From contig NC_080042.1 in the NCBI RefSeq assembly GCF_012489685.1, forward strand, positions 31,501,158 through 31,565,157: 64,000 nt of DNA, in the 5' to 3' direction. Under the pieces are notes generated by a model. That model was not told where the DNA came from. It did not search any database and saw nothing but the letters and a program-made list of their open reading frames with translations. This document shows positions 1 through 11,298 of this stretch, one piece after another. The position numbers and the translations under genes are program-made. This DNA is from Lotus japonicus (lineage: Eukaryota; Streptophyta; Magnoliopsida; Fabales; Fabaceae). How positions within the stretch are numbered: position 1 is the first letter of the stretch; the number at the start of each line of letters is the position of its first letter.

Positions 1-1222
1 AAACGAGAAATTAGTATGCCAGTGAATGACACTTGGATTCAATTAAGAAAATTTGAAGTTAAGATGTTTCAGCTACATTGCAACAGAGATGAGATTTTCT
101 ATGGTCTGAGCATTAAATTAAAGTCGAATGAAAAATGGGGGAGGGGGGGGGGGGGAAATCAAAGAATAGCCAGTTAGAGTTAAAGAAGTAGACTTATTCT
201 CTTTTGTCATCATTTCTCCTTGTTTCTTGATATTATATTATTTTGTATGCACAAAAACACAGAAGCATTTTTTCCTATCTACATAAATATATTGATTTTG
301 GGGCTCCCTTACGACTATGATTGTACAAAAGATGAGATTTCATTACCCAATTCTAATTGAACCAAATCCATCAACAACCGATTGCACAAAACTATTTTAA
401 AAATCTTGCCATACAAATCTCCCTATATTCCCCCCCTTCCATGAAATGATAACATGATAAAAACGGAATTTTTTTTTTGAAAATAACCATGCAACAAAAC
501 AAAAGAAGTTGGGGACAGTTTCATGAAACCCTTGACATGGAGAATAACAAAAATTCATAAATATACCATAACCAAAAATCATAACATAATAGATTAGAGA
601 CGAAGATGGAGCCAGATTCAAATAATATCTTCAAAGCTTGAAGTAAGCTATTGTTGTGAGCCAGATATCCTATAAGATATGGAGTTAAGAAACTTCTTTT
701 GGAAACTAAATTCTGAACACTGCAGCGAAAAATTATCGTAGAAAAATAGATTAAAAATTGTAAGAAAGCCAAAACGAACATATTAATGAAATGGGAATTT
801 ACCCCAGGAAATGAAAAACATATTAACTTCCTCTAAGTTGTTCATTGGGAATGCACACATTTAATTTGGCAAAAAAATGTTGTTAAGTATTGGAATTTTT
901 CCCCATTAAAAGGAAGGACAGCTAGAGTACTAAATTCATTAAAATGAGAGAATCATGAGATTTTAATTGAATGGAATAATGGACAACTACAACAATAAAT
1001 TATTGGGGGAATTGCAAAACAAAGATTAAATAAGGTATCCATTAAATTCAAATATGTTTATATAATTTGGGGGGAATAAGAGCCGATATTGAAAAAAAAT
1101 AAAACTGATTCGGGGAAGGAGAATTATCTGCGAAATTAGGTGGAGAAAAAAGGAAACTAATTTTTTTTATAGTAGCTTGTTTCTTAAGGAGTTACTCTTG
1201 ATTGCCTACATCATATTGAACA
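1..1222. other. AT-rich DNA without a recognisable gene
   Basis: No open frame here has a recognisable motif, and the short frames are what AT-rich DNA gives by chance. A G-rich homopolymer run lies near 138-154. Nothing else was seen. Confidence 0.6.
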
Positions 1223-2391
1223 TCTTAATCTTAATAATATATAAGACCCATCCACCACAGTGGGCCATATTACTTTATAATTTCCAAATGTCAGCATTCT
1301 ATTGGTTGTTTTCATTGAATTTCCACATGACTATTGCTGATTGGTCTAAATCTTTTAATTTTGATTGGTCAAAATTAATTAGTCCATAAATTAATAAATA
1401 AATAAATAAATAATCAATCAAACATTAAATAGAAAGTTACAAATTATTCCACGCGATTTTATTAAAATTAAATTCGTCCACGTTAGAATTGGAAAATTTG
1501 GACTAATGACGTAGATTTGAAAAGTAAATGCCACAAATTAAGTCTGTGTGACTTATTCTTACGGGTCCACATTGTTTAATTTTCATTGATTGACATTAAT
1601 GAGTCCATCAATTAATAAATCAATTAAAAATTAATTAATCAATAAATATATAAGAGAAAAAACCATTGACCGTACGTAGTTAATAAAACAATAATATCAA
1701 CCATTAATTATAGCATTCAAACTTGGTTTTCATTCATAATTTAAATGTAAAAGTTAATCAACCATGGAAAATGAAGAAAAGTAAAAAAGTTAAACTTAAT
1801 TAATCTTAATCTTAATAATATATAAGGCCCATCCACCAAAGTGGGCCATATTGCTTTATAATTTCCAAATGTCAGCATTCTATTGGTTGTTTTCATTGAA
1901 TTTCCACATGGCTGTTGCTGATTGGTCTAAATCTTTTAATTTTGATTGGTCGAAATTAATTAGTCCATAAATTAATAAATAAATAAATAAATAAATCAAT
2001 CAATCAAACATTAAATAGAAAGTTACAAATTATTCCACGCGATTTTATTAAAATTAAATTCGTCCACGTTAGAATTGGAAAATTTGGACTAATGACGTAG
2101 ATTTGAAAAAAAAATGCCACAAATTAAGTCTGTGTGGCTTATTCTTACGGGTCCACATTGTTTAATTTTCATTGATTGACATTAATGAGTCCATCAATTA
2201 ATAAATCAATTAAAAATTAATTAATCAATAAATATATAAGAGAAAAAACCATTGACCGTACGTAGTTAATAAAACAATAATATCTACCATTAATTATAGC
2301 ATTCAAACTTGGTTTTCATTCAAAATTTAAATGTAAAAGTTAATCAACCATGGAAAATGAAGAAAAGTAAAAAAAGTTAAACTTAATTAAT
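1223..2391 (+). repeat. Tandem duplication, two units of about 581 bp
   Basis: Two adjacent copies, about 1223-1803 and 1804-2391, are nearly identical. Both begin with CTTAATCTTAATAATATATA, carry the same CCATCCACC and CTATTGGTTG blocks and TAAA-type microsatellites, and end with AGTTAAACTTAATTAAT. Differences are scattered substitutions and a slightly longer TAAA run in copy 2. The start (TC followed by a TATATAA stretch) resembles a Helitron 5' end, but that is inference. A diverged relative lies in reverse orientation at about 59100-59361, directly beside the Helitron end there. Confidence 0.85.
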
Positions 2392-3665
2392 AGCCTTCGG
2401 AGGAAGATCCGGAGGATGGATTCGGAGGTAATAGCAAAACTGATAGATTAAATCAAAAGATTCCATTTCAGCTAGAAATCCGGATTGGCTCATACATTTT
2501 TGCAATTATGTTATCAAATTAGGTAATAAAGAAAATTAAATATGATTGGAGCATCTTCAAATTTTAAAAATTGGCCAATTTTCAGGTTGCCTAACTGATT
2601 CCTAAAAAACAGACTAACTTTTAGGAATAACTGTTTTTTTTTTTCCGCTCCAGTTTTGAAAAATTGGATAACTTTTAGAAATAAATTTTAAAAAATCTCT
2701 AAAATATTAGTAAAAAATATTGCAAGATATATAATTAGACAATTTTGAAAACTTTAAATACCAAGATTGAAGCTGATAATTATTTAATTTGTATTGTCAG
2801 TTTAAATTTATAAGAATCAAATTGTAAGGAATATATAATCATATTATAAAGATAATAGAAACTAAAAGTATTTTTGTTTTCAATCTAAAAGAAGAGGAAT
2901 ATGTTAACTTTTTGGGTTTTTTTTTAAAGTAACTTTTTGGGTTAAAATAAATACAAATATACGTATTCCAAACATAGCATAAATTTTATTTTTGAAAGTA
3001 AGGAAAACTAATTAAAGTGTGCGCGTATATCTCGATGTTGACTCTAAAAGTACAAAGTATCAAAGTACAACTACTATTTGACCCAAAAAAAGTACAACTA
3101 CAATCACTTATTCATTCTAAAAAAAATACAATCATTTATTTTAAGAGTGAATATTGATATAGAGAGTATTAGATGTAGTCAATATCTTTTCACATGAAGG
3201 TGAGTCAAACTTTTTTTCTCATGAAACCACTTGGCATTAATTTTAATTGCTCTTATAAATAGACAACCAAAATATAAATCATCATTTAAATTTTATCAGT
3301 CAATTTGTAATGATTAGTATTTTTTTTTGGAAATTATTAGTATTAATTAATTTCCTATTGTGTTTTGTTGGTGAACAACATATTCAAAATCATATTTAAA
3401 TGTTCACCACAAAATCTGTTTTATCTATTTTCACCAATGACAATGTTTTGACAAATTCCTTTTTTCTACTTGAACCGTATTTTTGTCCACCTTAATTCTT
3501 CCTTAAATCATGTCAACATTAATTGAATTAATTTATTTAAATCACTCCTTATTTCTTCCTTAAATCATACTACATTCTATATAATAGTTGGTTTCTTTGT
3601 TTCTTCATCATCCTTTATCAAACACTGAATCTGTTTCTTCTCTATACCCTACACCTTTTGTTACA
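2392..3665. other. AT-rich spacer, no gene seen
   Basis: This low-complexity AT-rich DNA has no frame with a recognisable domain. It lies between the tandem duplication and an RPA1-like pseudogene and may be internal or promoter sequence of an old Helitron. No terminal repeats were found. Confidence 0.5.
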
Positions 3666-4130
3666 ATGTCTAATAAGTTTACTCTTTTATCTGAAATTAA
3701 GCCTGGGAAGTTGGACTGGAGAGTCAGAGCCAGAGTTATCAGGAAGTGAAATTGTTTAGATTTCAAAGACTGCGCCAAAGCTACGACCACTGAGATGATA
3801 CTACTTGATGAGAAGGTATCTTTCTTTCAGTTTATACAGTTTATATAATGTTTTGTTCTAAATGGTTACAAACTAATCAAGTTATTATCTTATACGTAGT
3901 GTGGGACAATGCATGCTACGATTAGAAGTGATCTCATGCACATGTTTCAAGTTATTTTGGTTGCTAATTTTGATGGTCGGTTTAAGGTCTCTATGAATAA
4001 GTACAGATTAAATTTCATCGGCAATACAAAGCTATCATGATTAGAATTCGGGATTCCAAAACATTTTTCAAGCTCGTGCCGTTTCCGGAAGTGATTGAAA
4101 AGTTTGCTGATCAGACTTCTTTGATAGGTA
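3666..4130 (+). pseudogene. RPA1-like (replication protein A large subunit) 5' fragment, Helitron type
   Basis: The ATG at 3666 opens a frame reading MSNKFTLLSEIKPGKLDW, the usual start of the RPA70-like OB-fold proteins carried by plant Helitrons. An in-frame TGA at 3747-3749 interrupts it where the family usually has Trp, after which LLDEK and, past a likely intron (about 3816-3899), GTMHATIRSDLMHMF continue the OB fold. Frame is lost after about 4030. RPA70 binds single-stranded DNA; this copy cannot make a full protein. It ends at a donor-like GTACAT, after which Rep intron sequence follows. Confidence 0.7.
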
Positions 4131-4194
4131 CATATCCTTATTATCCAATCCAATATTCATTTCTTTATATTTATTTTTTTTATATTTATCCGGT

Positions 4195-4315
4195 TATGTT
4201 ATTTATTACAATTGTAATTTGCATGCGGCATGTTCTACATTGTAGGTATGTTGTGTCTTACAATCTCACTCTCCTTATGAAGTATCAAGCTCACATTAAT
4301 ATAATTATTAGATAG
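4195..4315 (+). pseudogene. Helitron Rep/helicase fragment (intron plus 5' part of an exon)
   Basis: The frame RYVVSYNLTLLMKYQAHIN matches, residue for residue apart from a few changes, the exon of the Helitron Rep gene on the opposite strand at about 62231-62150 (RYVVPYNPTLLMRYQAHIN). The bases just before it also match the intron upstream of that exon, including the acceptor. The match ends near 4300 and the frame closes at 4313-4315. The fragment therefore derives from genomic Helitron DNA and not from spliced RNA, and now sits behind an RPA1-like fragment. Confidence 0.75.
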
Positions 4316-5202
4316 GGGAGGAAAAAATGACAGTTTCTTCCAAATATATCATATTGCAAATTAAGTTACATGATTATTTTCCTAAGAGAATTGATACTAT
4401 ATTATTGATATCAAGGGTCAATTTGATGAATTAAAGGCTTTGTTAAGGTTGAGTGTTTTCTTTAAAGAACTTCATCTTCAAGATGGAGTTGGAAGTGAAT
4501 TCTTAGAATCTGATTCAATGCTATTTGGGTTTTGCAGTAGCTATTAATTCTTCTATTTTTATATGATGTCTGTTTGACTTTAGATGGTTGATACACTTAG
4601 GGTGTTAGTTTTTGTTTTGGTTTTCTTTTTACCCTCCTTTAGAGTGATGTTTCTCAAGGATCATAAATACTTTGAATAACATTTTGTTTCATAAAAACAA
4701 GGCTTTTATCTCAATGAACTTTGAATACATGCTTGAATATATACTTGGTGCTCACCGACTCACAACGTGGAAGGAAAAACTCATATTGTCCATTTAGTAT
4801 TAGAAATGGACAAATTTGGTAGTTTGTGAATTATAGCAGCAAAATATTACAATAAGAAGCTGTTATTTAGGTATCTACATATACATTTCCTACACGGGTT
4901 TTTAAACTCCAATCCTAGATTACAGGTACAGAATCACATAAATGGCGACTCTCTAATCTTTCGCAATTAATTTTTTAGGAAGTTTTAATAATATCACGTT
5001 TGATATACTTAACTTGGAAAAAAAAGGGGCTAATTTTGCAAAATCAAAACATAAGACCCCATTTCATTAACTTTTTTTTTGTTAAAGGTAATAGGTTCAT
5101 TGACTAAAGGCCGAAGGCCCTAGCCCACGAAGGGAGGAAACAAAGAGAGAAGGACACTAAAAGTTCTAGAAGAGGTCAAAAGCTAGACAAACACCCATCT
5201 AA
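4316..5202. other. Unassigned AT-rich interval
   Basis: No recognisable coding sequence. A T-run near 5070 followed by a less AT-rich stretch (about 5090-5200) could be the 3' end of a truncated LINE or SINE on the minus strand, but no matching duplication was found. Confidence 0.35.
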
Positions 5203-5437
5203 GGCCCCGTTTGGAAGAACTTATTTGAACTTGTCTGATAGTATAAACGCTTTTGTCAGTTTATGACTTATTTTCATAAGCTACTAATAAGAGCTTATGA
5301 AAAAGAGCGTATCCTTATATATAGCTTATTTTCAATTTATTTCAATAAATATTTTAAAATAGGTTATAAATAAGCGCTTATGTCATAAACACTTATGACC
5401 ATAAGCGCTTAATTAAGCTGTTTTCCCAAACAGGACC
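5203..5437. mobile_element. PIF/Harbinger (Tourist-like) MITE, 235 bp, TSD TAA
   Basis: The ends GGCCCCGTTTGG and CCAAACAGGACC form an imperfect terminal inverted repeat. The element is flanked by TAA on both sides (5200-5202 and 5438-5440), the 3-bp target duplication typical of PIF/Harbinger elements. The interior is AT-rich and partly self-complementary (ATAAGCGCTTA motifs) and has no coding capacity, so movement would depend on a transposase elsewhere. Confidence 0.75.
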
Positions 5438-5737
5438 TAAATACAAAGAGAGAATCATATTATTTAGTCACGTGTTGGGACCTTAAGCACTAACTTATCT
5501 TTTAAAATTAATGTTTGTTGTATTTTTTTTTGGAATTAATGTTAAGGTCCAAACATTAATTTTAAACGTGGGGTTTCCTTCTGTGTTAGTGCTTAAGGTT
5601 CATACATCACCCATACAACAAATGCTAATTTTAGCATTGGTTATTGATTTCTCTGCTATACTCCTCTGCTAGGGTTTCCTTCTGCGTGCCAGCGTCGCCC
5701 CTTCCCTGAATGGGTGTTGTATGGACCTTAAGCACTA

Positions 5738-5773
5738 GCGCTTAATTAAGTTGTTTTCTCAAACAGGACCTAA
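5738..5773. repeat. Truncated second copy of the Harbinger-type MITE end
   Basis: The stretch AGCGCTTAATTAAG followed by TCAAACAGGACC repeats the right end of the MITE at 5203-5437 with few changes and is followed by TAA. The remainder of the element is absent. Confidence 0.6.
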
Positions 5774-6238
5774 TGTTTGCTGAATGGACCTTAAGCACTA
5801 GCACAGAAGGAAACCCCACGTTTATTAAATGGGTGTATTAGTACAAAACACAATAATTGAGTGTCTCAATTTATGTTTTTGAAATATTTACATTTTTATT
5901 ATGATCGTGCATTCATTACTTTCATTATTAGTATCTCAATATGACTCAGTACAATATCGTATTTTTCCGTGCAACGCAGGGGTAAAAATTAAGGTTTGTT
6001 GTACTTTTTTTTTGGTGCATAGGAAAATTAACGTTTGTTGTATTGAACGAACATGTATTAATTTTTTTTCTGAGTAAATTATTCAATTTACGTATTGGAA
6101 AATTTTCTATCAAAACAACATAACTAACACGTAAGATACATACTATCACGTTTTCTTAAAAAAAAAGATGCATACTATCACAATTTAAATCAATTTAAAT
6201 TAATTAATACATATAAAAAAATGAACAACTTAAAATTT

Positions 6239-6266
6239 CCGTGCAACGCACGGGTCATCACACTAG
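6239..6266 (+). other. Helitron 3' terminus: hairpin plus CTAG
   Basis: CCGTGC-AAC-GCACGG (6239-6253) forms a perfect 6-bp stem with a 3-base loop. CTAG ends at 6266 and T follows, as expected for insertion between A and T. A second, degraded hairpin of the same family lies at about 5967-5981 without the CTAG end. Confidence 0.85.
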
Positions 6267-8219
6267 TATACCAAAAATAGCCATGTATTTTAAAATTCCA
6301 AGAAGAAAATTGAAACACAAAGAATTATATGAAACTCATTTATTAATTAATCTCTCATCTCTTGAAAGCAGCTTGGAACTACATGAACATAAAGGAAAAA
6401 AGAAATTTCTAAAAAAAATTCAATTGACTTACAAAACCATCCAAGAAGAATTTTGAATACAGAGCATTATATGGATCTCATTCATTAATATGGGCTCTCT
6501 TGAAAGCATCTTGGATTTACATGAACAGAAAGGTAAGAGAAATTTCAATTTTTTTTTTCAAAGGCTTGATGTGGATTCAGTTTTTCTGTTATCATAAACA
6601 TATCAGTCTTGAGAACGAAATGGAAAGAATAAAAATACCGTAGATTTAAAGGTTTTAAATTTTCTTTTGTTGATCAGTATAGACATTCAATTCATTATAA
6701 CTTATAAGGGTATCTTTAGCTTTAATTAGTTCATTTTTTTGGCCTACAAAAAAAACATATACTTGAGCTGTCAACGCTTACGTAAATATTAATCATTATT
6801 TCACTCAAGATGGGAGGAATATATTTAGGAACCTCATCTAGGAAATGATGACCTTAAAAATGATCACATGTTCTATAAAAAAGGGTCAATCAATTTCAAA
6901 ACGCATAGTTCTCTTGTGGAAGGAGAGATTGAAGCCAAATGGATGGCAAATTGATTTATTCAAAACTTGATAGAGATGGTTTGAGTAAAAACAAAACCTC
7001 ATTGGTCTCATTTGCATCCAAATCAGGGGATTATAAAGTAGCCATGAATTTAGCTTAGCGTGTTCATGGCAAACAAATATCAAGCCTTTTAAGAAAATAT
7101 TATACTTGAAATTTACAATGACCCCTAAGTCTTAATAATTAAAAGAAATTTCAATTACTTTTTGTAATTTTCATATTGGTTATAGATATAGAGTGATATT
7201 CTAATCCATAATATATACATTTAGGGGTTTTTCTAGGTCCAATCATCGCATACGTGACATCTCATTATTGACTAATTTCATTAAAAATCCAACATGGCGA
7301 TCATTCCTCCTTTCCTCTTATTGTACACCCTTGTCCTTAACCTACACTCCTCTCTATTTAAAAGCCTATATAAGACTCTTATTCTTCATTCATCTCTCCA
7401 TTATTAGGATTTCTCCTTAACGTACACTGCTTCTTCAATCATCTCCTGCATTTTGTATTTTTGAGCCTTTCTACATGGCTTCAAGATCTCATTTGTGGTT
7501 CTTCATGATTATACAAGGTATGTACTTTTTTCTCATCTGAAATCAATTTTTCATGTCTTTGATGTGTGTTATTGTAATCTAATCTCATTCCTTCAAAATT
7601 CATGTTTTACTAACCCTAATATGCTATTCTCTTCATTCCCCTTCAACAATTTTTTTACAGGATTATGGTGTCATTAGACCTATAGACGCTGAAAATAACA
7701 CTTTCACGGATATGGATCAAGGGTATATTATTATTATTGATCCCGTGAGTGTTCTGCAAATTAATGAAAATTAGAGGCGGTGACATAGTTTGTTTTAGGA
7801 TTGAAAGAATAGCAAATAGAATTATTGAAGTTAAGGTGGTGTATGGAAATATTTAGTTAGTTGTTATTCATTCCAAAATTTAATCAATTGTTGTTTTGTC
7901 TTGGGTATCTTTTCGTGGTTTTGTTTTTCTCAATCTACATGAGAGGATTGTTCTCATGATTTACTTTATTTATCAAATAAAATCCAAGATTAATTGTTAT
8001 TTTTTTCATTCTGGAATTGTTCTCATGATTTACTTTGTTTTTCCTTTGTTTTACACGTACAATTTTTTCCTTGACTTCATCACTTTGTCTTGTGGGCTGA
8101 ATCAAGCTTGATATATTTGACAATTTTGCATTCACCGACGATTTATAATAATAAGATACCCATATATGCCCAATGGTGCTTCTTTTCTTTGTCATCCTTT
8201 TACGGTCAAGATCCAAACA
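6267..8219. other. Unassigned region with possible promoter and short exon
   Basis: About 6300-6540 holds an imperfect tandem duplication (repeated blocks around CTCTTGAAAGCA and TACATGAACA). Around 7360-7376 are TATA-like elements. About 110 bp further, an ATG at 7475 opens a short frame (MASRSHLWFFMIIQ) ending at a donor-like GTATGT; after an acceptor-like ACAG the frame stops within a few codons. A second short frame near 7775-7855 (GDIVCFRIERI) resembles the tail of a B3 or OB domain, but the similarity is weak. No function is assigned. Confidence 0.35.
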
Positions 8220-8716
8220 AGATTATATATAAAAAAGAACTTTAGTCAAATACCAAAAACACTTTTTTACCATACATTTTTTAAAATAAAAATTGTTTTT
8301 AATAGCCAATTTAAGTTATTCTAATATCAATATCATTCATGTCAAATTATTGGTTTATACGATTTTTTTTTAAAAAAAAAATCCCTTTTGAAATAAGTTC
8401 CATTTTTAAGATGAAAAAAAAACGTTTAAATAATTAATTGCGAGAATCCAATTTTCCTTGATTTTAAAATAATTTCAAATTTTAAAATGATAAGAAAAGG
8501 TAAAAAAAAATTAATTACTTTTTAAATTCGGTAGCCAAGTTTTATATAAGGAAACATATTTTTGAAATTAATTATTTATTTTCTTCAATTTCCTTATATA
8601 AACCACTTAATTATATTAATTTCCTAATTTAAAATCACAAAAGACATTAATGTCTTATGGAATAAATGCTATTTTCGTATTTTTTAAACAAGGAAATTTA
8701 AAATAATTAAATAAAT
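8220..8716. repeat. Left part of the AT-rich repeat block that hosts the LINEs
   Basis: The sequence matches, with divergence, the repeats at 29609-31615 (blocks CATAAAAGACATTAA, GGAATAAATGCTATTTTC, AAGGAAATTTAAAATAATTA). Removing the LINE at 8717-29608 rejoins this half-unit with the array to the right. Its 3' end supplies the left 13-bp target duplication. Confidence 0.75.
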
Positions 8717-8729
8717 GGATAAATAAATA

Positions 8730-9819
8730 ATGGTTAAAATGAGCCACACTGGCTCTGCTAGGGTTTCATCTTCTAGGAAGGAAGTAGATAGATCTGTGTC
8801 ACAGCAAAGAGAGGGAGTGAGGTGGGAAAGGAGATCAGGCTTCACAGTTTTCGTTAACGGTTTGGATAAAAGAGCTAACTACAAACGTGTTCGGAAACTG
8901 TTCGAGAAGTTCGGGAGGATTGAAAGGCTTTTCATTCCCAGGAGCTTACGACACAGAAGGAGCTTTAACTTTGGATTTGTCACCTTCCTCAATAAGCAAG
9001 ATGGGATGAATGCAATCTCTGAACTACACAAGAGGAGATTTAACGGAGTGTTCCTAACAGTAAAAGAAGCATATTCCTCATCCCATGCCACGAAAGTGTG
9101 GGTAAAAAACAGAGTTCCGAAGGGGAGAGTTCAAGCTAAACGAATGCAAAAATGGGTGCCAAAGAGGAAACCGATTATGCCAGAAGGTAAAAAAAGCCGC
9201 ATGGAATGGAGGGTGAAAGATCATCAAGCCAAGGCTCAACCTCCGGATACGTCTTGGAGGAAGGAGAATGTCCGGAAAAATTCAAATATTTCTAAAATGG
9301 CAGTTGCAGAGCTAAACAAGATGGAGAGGAGCAAAGTCATCCAATACCGAATTCATGAAAAGGGCCACAAGGGAGTGCAAGTTAAACCGTTCGGTGCAAA
9401 AGAGAAACTGTTGTTATTCCAGTCCGAGTGCGAGCGCGATGGATTCTTGAAATTGTATGCAGCAGAGGTGGATGAGTCATTTTCTGCATTAAAAAAATTG
9501 GAGGATTCACAGGCGCCCAAGGGATTCCTTACGTGGATAAAGCTCTGGAAGGTACCGATTGGATTCTGGAATGCTGAGTTTTTCAGCAAGCTAATCAGCA
9601 GTATGGGGACTTTTATAAGCATGGATGCGCAGACTAGTAAGGAGGAACGTTATGATTTTGCTAGGATTCTAATAATGTCTCTAGAACCTATACTGGAAAA
9701 CTTGATGATTCCAATCACTGTGGACAGTAAGGAATTAGAAGTCTTAGTGGAAAGAGATTATGTATGCCAGGAATTTCCTGAGGATGAGGATCACATATTT
9801 CGTGATAAGGATTCAGGTG
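8730..9819 (+). pseudogene. LINE ORF1, 5' part: RRM-type RNA-binding protein, cut by the copia element
   Basis: ATG at 8730. Residues about 36-110 are an RRM: FTVFVNGL is RNP2-like and FNFGFVTF is RNP1-like. A basic linker follows, then a region with the WIKLWKVPIGFWN block found in plant LINE ORF1 proteins (DUF4283-like). ORF1 proteins coat LINE RNA. The genuine frame ends at the copia insertion at 9820; the last residues before the stop at 9837-9839 come from the LTR. The same frame resumes at 27077. A related protein is encoded by the LINE at 31630. Confidence 0.85.
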
Positions 9820-10117
9820 TGTTAAGAGAATCTGAATAAAGGGAAAATGAAGAAACTGAAATCATTTCATTGATAATTGCTACTGATTACAGAGAGTGAA
9901 GACTCCTTATATAGGAGATTAACCAACTTGCATTGGAAGCTATCTAGGCAGTTACATCCTAACTGAATTCTAACTGAATTCTAACAACCTAACAACTGTA
10001 TCTAACAACCTAACAACTGTATCCAGCTGGCATTCCAGCTGGCACAGATCATAACAAAAACTACACATAAGCTATGCGATATGTTTATATCTATTGTTAC
10101 TTATACACTCTTATACA
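9820..10117 (-). repeat. Copia 3' LTR (left copy)
   Basis: In plus orientation it begins TGTTAAGAGAATCTG and ends CTTATACA. It contains an extra TGAATTCTAAC unit relative to the other LTR. A purine-rich tract (minus-strand GCGGGGGTG) lies immediately inside the element at about 10117-10126, as expected for the polypurine tract before a 3' LTR. Confidence 0.9.
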
Positions 10118-10610
10118 CCCCCGCAAACTGAAGGAGTAGACAACAACCTATGTTTGTCTACTACATTCAGTTTGTCTCTTAATGCAAGAAACCTTGTAGG
10201 AGAAAGTGCCTTAGTAAAAATATCAGCTCTTTGATGTTCAGAAGAAACATGTTGAACCAGTAGACTCTTATCTTGGACTTTCTCACGAACAAAGAAGATA
10301 TCCATCTCCATGTGCTTGGTTCTAGTGTGCAGGATTGGATTATGAGTAAGAAGAACTGTACTCATGTTATCACATAGAACTGTGGGAGCTGTGAAAGGGA
10401 TTTGAAGCTCAGTTAGAAGAGATTGGACCCACATGAGTTCAGCTGTGGTGTTAGCTAAGCTCCGATACTCAGCCTCTGTGCTGGACCTGGCCACTAATGT
10501 TTGTTTCTTGGCAGTCCAAGAAATCAAGTTAGGCCCTAGAAAAACACATGATCCAGAGGTAGATCTTCTATCATCTGGATCAGATCCCCAGTCTGCATCA
10601 CAGAATGCAG
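10118..10610 (-). pseudogene. Copia pol, RNase H segment (separated by gypsy insertion)
   Basis: The minus-strand frame carries the copia RNase H signature: FCDADWGSDPDDRRSTSG, ISWTAKKQ, SSTEAEYRS and the C-terminal DIFTKAL. RNase H removes the RNA strand during reverse transcription. It is the direct continuation of the pol frame at 22380-25666: the gypsy target TCAAG is duplicated at the cut and the reading frame agrees on both sides. The stop is near 10111-10125, just before the LTR. Confidence 0.9.
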
Positions 10611-11290
10611 TCAAGTGTAAGGCCCAAGTTTTAACGTTTTTGGATAAGTGAATAAAATAAAAGAGTTATTTGATTAAGATAAATTTGGGAAGGTAAAAGG
10701 TTCAGGAAAAGTCCAAGAATGTATCGAAAAACCGAAAGAGTTATAGCACGACTAACATACGCTTAATCCTAGGTCAAAGGTATTAGTGAATAGTTAATTT
10801 ACGTTTTAGGACACGATGGAAACTAATTCCAAAAATCCTCAGAGAAATGTTAGAACTTCTCTTTTCCGTCCTTAAACAACCATTTCGATGCGAAATCCTG
10901 GAAAGTACGAACGTCAAATTCCAATTCTCGGAAGTTTGCCGAAACGGAATCCCTGATAGTTCGAGAAAACCTAAGATCGACAGACGATGAAGACTTTTTC
11001 TATTCGGAGCTGCAAAAGAAGATTCCACCCGCGTTCTCCTATTTCTCTCGTCAATTCTGATCTTTCTTCAGAAGGAAGTTTTCTCATCCGACGATCACTG
11101 CAAAAAGTAGTTTTTCGGGATAAACCGACTTACACCGACTTATGCCGATCTTGGATCTTCTGGTTTAATTCCAAGAATCCTATTTTGAGTTCTGGAATTC
11201 TGTCGCCAGAACCTATCTTAGAATGCGCAGAGGAACGTGCAGGAAAAATCGGAATCGCAAAAAAATCATTTTTCCGTTTTTTCCAAAACC

Positions 11291-11298
11291 TATAAATA
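11291..11298 (+). promoter_or_regulatory. TATA box of the gypsy LTR promoter
   Basis: TATAAATA lies at the start of TATAAATAGC, about 70 bp upstream of a GA-repeat leader. The same sequence sits at about 19193 in the 3' LTR. The position about 675 bp into the LTR fits a U3/R promoter. Confidence 0.6.

Larger units (their letters stand above)
1804..6266 (+). mobile_element. Probable non-autonomous Helitron remnant
   Basis: The right end is well supported: a 15-bp hairpin (6239-6253) followed by CTAG (6263-6266) and then T, the classic Helitron 3' structure. The left end is a guess, placed at the second copy of the 581-bp repeat, whose start looks like a Helitron 5' end. Contents fit a decayed Helitron with an RPA1-like fragment and a Rep fragment, later hit by a MITE. 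The left boundary could equally lie at 1223 or be lost. Confidence 0.45.
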
